This document shows, piece by piece, positions 1 through 8,500 of a DNA stretch of 12,505 nt. The stretch covers positions 1 to 12,505 of the forward strand of contig JAJDDH010000434.1 in NCBI GenBank assembly GCA_029260415.1, in the 5' to 3' direction. Below the pieces are notes generated by a model. That model was not told the origin of the DNA. It made no database searches and saw nothing but the letters and a program-made list of their open reading frames with translations. Both the position numbers and the translations under genes were made by a program. This stretch comes from Phycisphaerales bacterium (GTDB lineage Bacteria > Planctomycetota > Phycisphaerae > Phycisphaerales > UBA1924). The first letter of the stretch is position 1; every line of letters starts with the position of its first letter.

Positions 1-639
1 GGCTACAAGCTCAACCGCACCAGCGCTCACCGCACCGCGATGCTGCGCAACATGGCGGCGAGCCTCTTCGAGCACGGGCAGATCGTCACGACTCTCCCCA
101 AGGCCAAGGCCGTGCAGCCCATCGTCGAGAAGATCATCACCAAGGCCAAGAAGGGCGACCTTCACGCCAGGCGCCAGGTGATCTCGATGTTCGGCGGCGA
201 CCGCAACGCCTTCGCCTGGAGCCACCTGCCCAGCGGCGCCTCCGAGCAGGTGCGCGACCGGGTGGAGCAGCAGCGGGAGCGGGCCGAGGCGTTCTTTGAC
301 CTGCCGCCGGTCGAGGCGATCGAGCGCAACCGCTACGGCGAGCTGCGCAAGGCGCCCAAGCTCGTGCGTCACATCTTCGAGAACGTCGCGCCGCGCTTCG
401 AGGACCGGACGGGCGGGTACACCCGCATCGTCAAGCTCGGTCGTCGGCGCATCGGTGACGCGGCCGAGGTGTGCGTGATCCAGTTCGTCGGCGCCGAGGA
501 AGGCCCCGAGATCGGTGGTCGCCCCTCCGGGCGTCGCCGCCAGGCCGACAAGCGGACGGCGTTTGCCGCCAAGCTCCGCAAGGACGCCCCGAAGGCCGCG
601 GCCGCGACTGAAGAGTCGGGCGACTCCTCCGAGGACTGA
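1..639 (+). CDS. rplQ: Ribosomal protein bL17 (5' end outside window)
   Basis: Large-subunit ribosomal protein bL17, which binds 23S rRNA near the peptide exit tunnel. The reading frame is open from base 1 and its first residues (GYKLNRTSAHRTAMLRNM) match the conserved bL17 N terminus, so the ATG at 40 is internal and the true start lies a few codons upstream. Other family signatures are SLFEHGQIVTTLPKAKA and, further on, APRFEDRTGGYTRI. The window holds 212 codons, against about 127 residues in E. coli. The excess is an insertion of about 52 residues (bases about 190-357; aromatic, then a Glu/Arg-rich helix) between the ARRQVISMF and KLVRHIFENVAPRF segments, plus a basic then acidic C-terminal tail ending GDSSED. 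rplQ normally closes the alpha operon after rpoA, which would lie upstream. A strong terminator follows 25 bp after the stop. Confidence 0.95.
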   Translation, partial: GYKLNRTSAHRTAMLRNMAASLFEHGQIVTTLPKAKAVQPIVEKIITKAKKGDLHARRQVISMFGGDRNAFAWSHLPSGASEQVRDRVEQQRERAEAFFDLPPVEAIERNRYGELRKAPKLVRHIFENVAPRFEDRTGGYTRIVKLGRRRIGDAAEVCVIQFVGAEEGPEIGGRPSGRRRQADKRTAFAAKLRKDAPKAAAATEESGDSSED

Positions 640-663
640 GTCCTGTCAACGAATCGAACCCCG

Positions 664-694
664 CAGGCCCGCCCACTGGCGGGCCTGTTTCATT
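664..694 (+). terminator. Intrinsic terminator after rplQ
   Basis: A perfect 10-bp GC-rich stem (caggcccgcc at 664-673, ggcgggcctg at 678-687) with a 4-base loop (cact) is followed by tttcatt. It starts 25 bp after the rplQ stop and should end the ribosomal-protein transcript, making pheS a separate transcription unit. The T tract is short, as is usual in high-GC genomes. Confidence 0.8.
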
Positions 695-743
695 AGCCGA
701 AGGCTTCTCTTGGTGGCGCCGGCTTCCAGCCGTCGCTCGTCAC

Positions 744-778
744 GGCCAGGGCTGCCCCTGGCCGGCACGATGCCGGCC
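744..778 (+). promoter_or_regulatory. Two overlapping, mutually exclusive hairpins upstream of pheS
   Basis: Hairpin A pairs ggccaggg (744-751) with ccctggcc (756-763). Hairpin B pairs ggccggca (760-767) with tgccggcc (771-778). They share bases 760-763, so only one can form at a time. Neither is followed by a T tract, no T-box signature is visible, and no short Phe-rich leader peptide is seen, so attenuation is only a possibility. If transcription of pheS starts near 837, as the -10-like box suggests, this element lies upstream of that RNA and could instead be a DNA-level site or a chance GC-rich structure. Confidence 0.3.
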
Positions 779-824
779 CCACCAGGACAACCACCGAGCC
801 GCGATCACGGACAGCGAGCGCCGC

Positions 825-830
825 TATGAT
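825..830 (+). promoter_or_regulatory. Probable pheS -10 box (TATGAT), near-leaderless arrangement
   Basis: TATGAT differs from TATAAT at one base and sits 8 bp before the pheS ATG. No convincing -35 is found at normal spacing (802-807 reads cgatca). A transcript from this box would start around 836-838, at or just before the ATG, and bases 831-838 contain no Shine-Dalgarno sequence. Both facts fit leaderless translation of pheS. Confidence 0.45.
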
Positions 831-838
831 CGCCTCCC

Positions 839-1873
839 ATGCTCGACCAGCTTGCCGAACTCGAAACCAAGGGCCTGTCCGAGCTCGACGCCGCGCCTGA
901 CGCGGGGGCGATCGAGGCGTGGCGGATCGCCTACCTGGGCTCCAAGGGGCGCCTCAAGGCGCTCATGCCCCAGCTCAAGGACGTGCCCAAGGAAGACAAG
1001 GCCGCGGTTGGCAAACGCCTCAACGAGGTTAAGTCCAGCCTCGAGTCCGCCTTCAAGGCCAAGTCCTCTGGCGGAGGGGGCGCCAAGCCCGCCAGTTCTG
1101 GCCCGATGATCGACATGACCGAGCCCGGGCTGATCGAGTCGCGGGGCGTCGGGCGTCGGCACATCATCACCCGCGTCCGCGACGAGCTGGTCGAGGTCTT
1201 CGCGCAGATGGGCTTCAGCGTCGCTGAGGGGCCAGAGCTCGAGGACGACGAGCACAACTTCATCAAGCTCAACATCCCCGCGGACCACCCGGCCCGCGAG
1301 CCGATCGACAACTTCTACGTGGACGACCCTCTGAAGTCTGCCCTGCCGCGGATGCTCCGCTCGCAGACCAGCACGGTGCAGATCCGCACGATGGAGGACG
1401 CGGTCGCCAAGGGGTGGGGGCCTCCGATCAAGATCATCAGCCCCGGGCGGGTCTACCGCCCGGACACGGTGGACGCGACGCACTCGTTCATGTTCCACCA
1501 GATCGAGGGCCTGTACCTGGACCGCGACGTGTCGATGGTGGACCTCAAAACCACACTCTTCCAGTTCGCCCGGGCGTACTTCGGCGAGGGCGCGGACATC
1601 CGCCTCAGGCCCAGCTTCTTCCCGTTCACCGAGCCCAGCGCCGAGTTCGACATGAAGATCGCTCTCAAGCCTGGCAGCGAGCCCGCGTGGATCGAGCTGG
1701 GCGGGTGCGGCATGGTGGACCCCAACGTCCTGCAAGCCTGCGGCGTCGATCCCGAACAATGGTCGGGGTTCGCCTTTGGTTTCGGCATCGAACGCCTGGC
1801 CATGGGCAAGTACAACATCCCGGACATCCGCCTGCTGTTCGAGAACAACGTCCGGTTCCTCGAGCAGCTCTGA
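839..1873 (+). CDS. pheS: Phenylalanine--tRNA ligase alpha subunit
   Basis: Catalytic alpha subunit of the heterotetrameric class II phenylalanyl-tRNA synthetase, which charges tRNA(Phe) with phenylalanine in the cytoplasm using ATP. The product has 344 residues, normal for the family. Residues about 1-85 are the charged helical tRNA-binding arm, ending in a Gly-rich linker (SSGGGG). The catalytic domain follows: motif 2 around residues 203-224 (GRVYRP, then HSFMFHQIEG), the ELGGCGMV segment, and motif 3 around 310-325 (GFAFGFGIERLAM), with the class II arginine at about R319. The start at 839 gives the expected N terminus; there is no Shine-Dalgarno, but a -10-like box lies 8 bp upstream. 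pheT, the usual partner, does not follow, and the next gene is an unrelated membrane protein. The beta subunit must therefore be encoded elsewhere. Confidence 0.97.
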   Translation: MLDQLAELETKGLSELDAAPDAGAIEAWRIAYLGSKGRLKALMPQLKDVPKEDKAAVGKRLNEVKSSLESAFKAKSSGGGGAKPASSGPMIDMTEPGLIESRGVGRRHIITRVRDELVEVFAQMGFSVAEGPELEDDEHNFIKLNIPADHPAREPIDNFYVDDPLKSALPRMLRSQTSTVQIRTMEDAVAKGWGPPIKIISPGRVYRPDTVDATHSFMFHQIEGLYLDRDVSMVDLKTTLFQFARAYFGEGADIRLRPSFFPFTEPSAEFDMKIALKPGSEPAWIELGGCGMVDPNVLQACGVDPEQWSGFAFGFGIERLAMGKYNIPDIRLLFENNVRFLEQL

Positions 1874-1883
1874 TCACACACAC

Positions 1884-1903
1884 GAGCCTCGTTCTCGAGG
1901 CTC
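1884..1903 (+). terminator. Hairpin after pheS, weak terminator candidate
   Basis: An 8-bp perfect stem (gagcctcg, loop ttct, cgaggctc) begins 11 bp after the pheS stop. It lacks a following T run (acgggg comes next), so it may only slow polymerase or protect the 3' end of the message. The next gene starts 44 bp further on and may be read from the same transcript. Confidence 0.35.
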
Positions 1904-1946
1904 ACGGGGAGCCCCGCCGATCCCGCGCGGGTTGCTGGAGACCAAC

Positions 1947-2552
1947 ATGACCGACGACCTGACGCCGCCAATCGAGCAGAGCGATTTCGATGAGTTCAAC
2001 CTCAACGAGGCGCCCAAGTGGCCCAAGGTGGTGGGGATCATCAGCATCATCTGGGCGCTGGTTGGCCTGACCTGCGGCGGCCTCGGGATGGCCTCGTCCT
2101 TCCTCTTCGCGCCAATGATGGAGTCGCAGCTCGACGGCGCTCCGCTTCCCCCGACGATGGTTCTCACACCCGCAGACTACGCCCTGGGCGCGTTCGGCCT
2201 GATCCTGGCGGCGGCCCTCGTCGTGGGCGGCATCATGCTCATCATGCGCAAGAAGGGCGCCAGGGCGCTGCACCTAATCTACGGGCTGGGCGCGATCCCG
2301 AGCCTCATCGTCTCGACCATCATCAACTTCGGGAAGCAGGAGGCCGCTCAGCAGTGGGCGAAGGACTACCCGGACAACCCGATGGCCCAGCAGATGGCGG
2401 GCGGGGGCGACGCTGGGCAGACCATCGGGATGATCATCGCCGTGGTCATTACCATGTTCTTCATGCTCTACCCGCTGTTCTGCATCATCTGGTTCGGGCT
2501 GATCAAGAACAAGCACGAGCAGATGACCGGCGGCGTCGAAGAGGTCTTCTGA
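1947..2552 (+). CDS. Small four-helix membrane protein of unknown function
   Basis: I do not recognise a family with confidence. The ATG at 1947 is preceded by GGAG at 1937-1940 with a 6-base spacer; the same frame stays open upstream into pheS (ATG at 1776), but that extension overlaps pheS and has no ribosome binding site. The 201-residue product has an acidic, soluble N terminus of about 24 residues and no cleavable signal. Four predicted membrane helices lie at about 28-54, 78-101, 108-128 and 160-190, with a KKGAR basic loop between helices 2 and 3, and a Met/Gly/Asp-rich loop (about 129-158) between 3 and 4. It ends in a short charged tail. This resembles the many small Gly/Ile-rich planctomycete inner-membrane proteins without an assigned role. 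The gene converges with the giant minus-strand gene, with stop codons separated by 6 bp. Confidence 0.75.
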   Translation: MTDDLTPPIEQSDFDEFNLNEAPKWPKVVGIISIIWALVGLTCGGLGMASSFLFAPMMESQLDGAPLPPTMVLTPADYALGAFGLILAAALVVGGIMLIMRKKGARALHLIYGLGAIPSLIVSTIINFGKQEAAQQWAKDYPDNPMAQQMAGGGDAGQTIGMIIAVVITMFFMLYPLFCIIWFGLIKNKHEQMTGGVEEVF

Positions 2553-2558
2553 TCCTGC

Positions 2559-5500
2559 TTACGGGCAGCCCTGCGTGTACAGCGTCAGGAATGTGATGAC
2601 GTCCTCGACAGTGAAGGCGCCGATCGGATCGGCGTAGTCCACCGCCGGGTCGCCCGCGGCGAACAGCGCCAGGAACGTCGAGATGTCGGTGACGTCCAGG
2701 ACACCGAATGGCGCCGCCAGGTCCGCGGGGCAGGCGTTGGTGACCGAGACGCTCACGAGCGCGGGGGGGCTGAGCCCGCCCAGCTCATCGCTGACGCTGT
2801 AGAGGAACTGGTCCGAGTCGCCCAGGCCCGAGTGGGTGTAGGTGATCACGCCCGAGGCGGGGTTGACGTCGGTCGTGCCGTTGAACGCGGGGACGACGAT
2901 GGTCACGGTCGAGGGGTCAATCACGCCGTTGGGGTCCGCGTCGTTGGCGAGCACGTCGATCTCGACGCTCCCGCCCTGCTCGACCTGCGCGAGGTCATCA
3001 CCCGGCGCGGGCGGCTCGTTGAGGTACTTGGCCTCGAGGTACCGCTCCACGCTCTGGCGTTCGGCAGCGGTGAGCGCCCGGTTGTACACCAGGACCGCGG
3101 CAACGTCCATCTCCACCCGCGAGGCGCTCTCGAGCGAACGTCCGAGCACCGCCGAACCGGAGCCGGTGGCGAACGTGTGCGTGATGGTGTCGATCACCAT
3201 CCCGTCGCGGGTGTGCGTGAGCAGCGAGTCTCGGACGATCACCGCCTGGCTCATCCAGAACCCGTCGGCGCCGTTGATCCCCGACGAGATGCGGTTGGGC
3301 GGGCACAGGCCGCTGACGCTCAGCTCGTCGCTGGGGCTCAGGCCCAGCTCGAAGCCCTGGTTGCCCTGGGCGGGGCAGGCCGCGGGGGCGATGCCGTACG
3401 CGAACCCACCGGGCCCGGACCCGTGGTAGCGGGCGATCATGAACACGGAGCGGTCGGCGCCCCCCAGGGGCAGGTCGCCGATGGGCGAGGGCGCCCGGAG
3501 CGAGTCGTCAACGCCGTCGAACGAGAGCGCGTCGCGCCCGTTGATGGCGCCGGGGATCACCTGGGCCGAATCGTCCTCGGGGAAGAACGTCAGCCCGCTG
3601 ATCTGGTCCTGCCAGGAAAGAACATCGGACCCGATCGCGTCCAGGCCCGCGTCGGTCTCGAGATGGACCACGAGGCCCTGGGTGATGAGCACCGCGCTGC
3701 CCGCGGGCGTGATGATCACGCTCACGGTCGCGTCCGCGCTGCGGGCGCCCCGGGTGTCGCTGACGCTGTAGGTGAAGGTGTCGCTGGTCGAGGGCGAGCC
3801 GTCGTGGGTGTAGGTGATCTCGCCCGTGAGGCCGTTGATGAACGTGGAGCCGAATGCGGGGGCGGACTCGACCTGCACGCTGGTGGGGTCGAGCGAGGTG
3901 TCATCCGAGTCGTTGGCGAGCACATCGATGACCACCTGGTCCATCTCGATGACGCTGGCACTGTCGTTCTGGGCCACGGGGGGCGGGTTGGCCGTGAGCG
4001 AGAGCGTCGCGATGTTCGACGCCAGGCCCAGGTCGTCGCTGACGGTGTAGGTGAGCGAGTCGCTCGAGGCGCTCGGGTCGGTGCTGGTGTAGGTGATCGC
4101 GCCGGACTGGGGGTTGACCGAGGCGACGCCGAACGCGGGCTGGTCGATGATGGCGACGCTGGTGGGGTCGAGCGACCCGTCGGTGTCGCTGTCGTTGCCC
4201 AGCACGCCCACAACCACGGGCACGCCCGGGCTGAACACGGCGCTGTCGTTGGAGGCGACGGGCGCTTCGTTGTCCGCGGGCGCGATGGCGATCGAGACCC
4301 CCGCGGTGTTGGAGGTGTTCCCGTCGTTGTCGCTGACGGTGTACGCCAGCGAGTCGAGTGAGGCGCTCGTGCCGTCGTGGGTGTAGGTGATGGCGCCGGT
4401 CGCCGGGTTGACGCTCGTGCTGCCGTGCTGCGGGGTGAGAACGACGCTGACGCTCGAGGGCACGAGCGAACCGTTGTTGTCGGTGTCGTTTGCCAGCACG
4501 TCGATCACGACGCTCTGGGCGAACCCGACCGAGGCGCTGTCGCTGTTGGCGACGGGCACGCCCGGGTTGGCGACGTTGATCTCGACGATCTCTATGCCCG
4601 CGATCGCGGGGTTCTCGGTGATGTGCCCGAGGCGCAGGTCGAGCGTGTCGTCGGGGGCGATCAGCGAGTAGCTGAGCATGGCGCCGATGTTGAGCCCGCC
4701 CGTGAGCGCCGCCCGGTCCACGCTCGGGATCGCGAGCTGGTCCTCGATGAACACGTCAAAGACGCGCTGCCCGGGCTGTGAAGCGCCGAAGTAGATCTCC
4801 GCGATGTAGAGGCGCACCTCGAGCTGGGCGCCCGCGGGGACGGGCAGCGACCACATCATCTCCGCGCCGCCCGCCTGGTCCCAGCGCTCGGTCTTGAAGA
4901 TCTCCGGCGGGACCGACGCGGGGACGCTCGGATCGAGCGTGATGGTCGCGTTGGTGCCGAACGTCACGTCGGTCTGGCTGCTGTTGACGAAGGGCGAGGG
5001 CGTGCCCGGGTTGGCGGGCCCGTTGGCGTTGATCGCCGTCGCGGCCTGGTCCTCCGCCCAGCCCGGGCTCGAGCCGTCGAGGGAGGGCAGCGGCGCCCCG
5101 CCCGTGTTGATCCGGTGCAGGAACCGATCGGTGATGTCCGGGCCGCCAAGGTCAACGATCTCGATCGCCTTGATCGAGGGGTTCTCCATCATGTGCGTGA
5201 ACTCGATGTCGATCATCCCGTCGCTGATCACGGTGGCGCGCTCGACGATGCCGATCCACTTCCCGCCCGCGGCCGCGAACACGTCGTAGTTGTCCAGCGC
5301 CAGCTGGCCCTCGACCGTCACGTCAAAGACGCGGGCGCCCGCGACGTTGGCGAACGTCTCGGCAAAGTACAGGCGGACCTCCACGTCCTGCCCGGCGGGC
5401 ACTGGGAACGACCAGTGCATCTCGTCGCCCGATGCGGGGTCCCAGCGCTCGCTCATGAAGATCGCCTCGGGCGTGCCCGCGGGGATCGACGGGCTGAGCG

Positions 5501-8500
5501 TGTCGATCGAGTGGGTCGTCGACGCGACCTGGTTGCCGGCCTCGTCGGCGTTGACAAACGGTGAGGGCGCCCCCTTGGTGTCCGCCCCCCAGGCGCCCGC
5601 GCTGTCGGACACACCCGCCCCGCCCGCGTTCACGCGGTAGAGCACGACCTCGTTCCCGCCCGGGATCACCGAGATCGAAACCAGCGCCTCGTTCGACTCG
5701 GCGCCCTGATCGTCGAGCACGGTGTACGAGAACGAATCGGAGAGCGTCGGGGACCCGTCGTGGGTGTATGAGGCCACGCCCGTGACCGGGTCGAGCTGGA
5801 CCGTGCCGTTGACCGGGGACATGACCAGCTGCACGCTGGCGGGGTTGATCGAGCCGTCCGAGTCGGCGTCGTTGTTGAGGATCGGGATCGAGCGCGTCTG
5901 TGAGCGGGCGACGCTGACCGAGTCGTTCACGGCGGTGGGGGGGGAGTTGCCGCCCGTGTTGTCGTCGCGCTGCACGACGCTCGTGCTGGAGATGCGTCCG
6001 GTGATGCCGCCCGAGCCCGCGCCGACCGCGCTGATGTGGCTGATGCCGCCCGAGGCGCCGGTCTGGACGAGCGAGAGGCCCACATCGACAAAGCCGCCCC
6101 CGCCGATCGTGGCGGTGTACTCCTGCACGCTCAACGCGGTATTGGCCTCGAACGGGTCCAGGTCGTGCCCGCCCCCGGGCACGCCGGCGACGAACAGCCC
6201 GCCCTCGAGCACCAGCACGCGGACGTCCTGGCCCGGGTCGCCCGTGACGCGCAGCGTGTGCGTCGCCCCGGGGACCGCCCCGGGTTCGCTCACGCCCAGC
6301 ACATCGACGCCTGGCGCGCTCATGGGCGACGCGTCCACGCGCGTCATTGCGCCGTCAAGCGAGCCTGGGATCCGGAACAGGTCGTTGGTCAGGACCGATC
6401 CGTCGGAGAACTCGACCGTGACGCTGGCGCCGCTGAGCTCGAGCCCGGACACGCTGCCCGAGTTGTTGGGACCCGGGGAGGCGACACCCAGGATGCTCGT
6501 CGGGTCGCAGTCCACGGCGAACGCGAACGATTCGCCCGCGGCAAAGTCGTCGAAGGTGACCTCGAGCACGTCGAACCCGCCGTCGCGGGCGCCGGTGAAG
6601 GTGTGCCCGAGGATGCCGACATCCGCCGAGCCCGTCCCGGGCGTGAAGTCGCGTCCGCCCAGGTCGCCCGCCGTCGCGAACGGGTCGAAGACCATGTCGG
6701 GCATCATCGTGCTGCTCAGATCGAACAGCACGCGCGTGATGCTCTGGCCCGAGCCCGAGTCGTTGGCGACCACGAACGAGTTGAGGTTCCACGTGCTCGA
6801 GCCGATCGACGCGCTGGTCGGGTCATCGACCACGATCTCCGCGGCGGCGTCGGTCGTGATCGAGCTCTCGACCGTCAGGTAGTCCCAGGTGCCCGCGAAG
6901 GGCGAGCCGTTGCGCGAGGTCGAGATGATGCCGCACGCCACGCTCACGCCGGGCGAGCGGATGGCGTCGAGCAGCAGCCCCTGCGCCTGGACGGGGGCGC
7001 CGATGGCGATCTCCGGCGCGCCGTCGATCGAGATAAAGGCCTGCACGCTCCCCGCGGCCGGGTCCACCTGCAGGCTGACCTGCACGCCCTGGGCCGAGAG
7101 GAAGTCCACGGGGACTGTGGTGTCCGAGACGATCGCGTTGCCCGACTCGGCCAGGACCCGGGCGCCGACCGGGAGCTGACCCGTCTTGCCCATGACCAGC
7201 TTGATGTAGTCCGACTGCTTGCCCGTCCCGATGAAGATGCCCAACGACTCGAACCCGACGGGCGATCGCCCGTTGAAGAAGGGCGCTTCGACACTCGACC
7301 GGAGGGTCCAGACGCCGGTCGCCTCGGAGACGTTTACGCCCAGCTGGAACGCGTTCTCCTGCGAGTTGAGCACGCCGTAGGCGTCGCCCGCGGTGATGTT
7401 GTCGATGGTGAACTTGCCCGCGGCGCCTCCGGGCGTCAGGTCGTTCGGGTCGAACCGGTCCAGGTAGTCCACGCCCCCGCCGGCCATCAGGCCCGTGAAC
7501 CCGAGCCCCAGCAGCCCCGTGCCGGGCTGGCCGACCGCCCAGCCGTAGTTGAGGCGTGCGGCGGTCCCGAGCCCGTTGAGGCTGTCGATCTGGAACGGGT
7601 CGATCAGGTCGGCGATGCCGTCGTTGTCGTCGTCCAGGTCGTTGAGGTCGCTGATCTTGTCGTCGTCGAAGTCTGCGGGGACGTCCGCTCCGGAGCACGG
7701 GTCGGAGCCGGCGTCGATCTCGTCGGCGTTGGAGTACCCGTCGCCGTCCTCGTCCAGGCCCGCGTCGTACGCGCCCGAGCAGCTGTTGAGGTCAACCGGC
7801 TCGAAGATCCAGATCTTGCTAGCGGGCAGGTCCGCCGACCAGATCGTGCCCGGGTACGCCTCGCCCGCGCCCTGCGTCGTGACATCGAGCTGCTGCCCGC
7901 CCACGTTGGAGAACAGGCGCGTGACCGTGGCTGAGTTGCCGTCGGGGCTCAGCTGGATGCGCTCGATCGAGTCCGTGTTCCACGACGCGGCGATCAGGTC
8001 GCCCTGCATCGCGCCCCCGAAGTTGTTCGTGGTGTACTCCGTCAGCCCGTTGGTCGACGAGTTCCACACGTGCAGCGCCCCGTCCAGGCTTCCCGGGACC
8101 AGGTAGTCGCACTGCTGGGGATCGCCCGAGCCCGCGGCGATCGGGCTCTGCCCGTTGATCGTGATGTTCGACGACGCGCGGAACGGGCACGGGTGCCCGC
8201 CGTACTTGCCCGAGGCGTCGCCCAGGTCCGCGAGGTAGTGCAGCCCGTCGCCGTACGAGCTCGATCCGGATTCCTTGGAGTCGTTGTTGCAGCTCGTGGG
8301 CGGCCCGCCCCAGCCCTGGTTCGGACCGTTGTCGATCGTGTAGATCCGGTTCTGGCTCGTGATGATGACGTCGAACGGGTTGCGGTAGCCAGGCGCCCAG
8401 ACCTCTACAGGCCCGCCCGGGACGATGATCGCCTGGTTGGCGCCGTTGTTCCCGCCGAACGGGTCGAACTGGTCGCTGCCCCCGGGCCCGGTGTTGGGGC

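Noticed and set aside
640..838. T-box riboswitch before pheS
   Set aside because: No T-box consensus or antiterminator-terminator pair with a T run could be found.
824..1759. Minus-strand frame of 311 codons opposite pheS
   Set aside because: pheS motifs are unmistakable on the plus strand; this frame is its complement.
1776..1946. Upstream extension of the membrane-protein gene into pheS
   Set aside because: No Shine-Dalgarno before 1776; the added residues are low-complexity Ser/Arg from pheS in another frame, and 1947 has GGAG.
6036..7934. Long open frame (632 codons) on the plus strand opposite the giant gene
   Set aside because: It is the antisense shadow of high-GC codons: composition is Arg/Val/Asp/Ala/His-rich with no domain, while the opposite strand reads through recognisable domains. 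The 509-codon plus-strand frame at 2832-4361 is rejected for the same reason.
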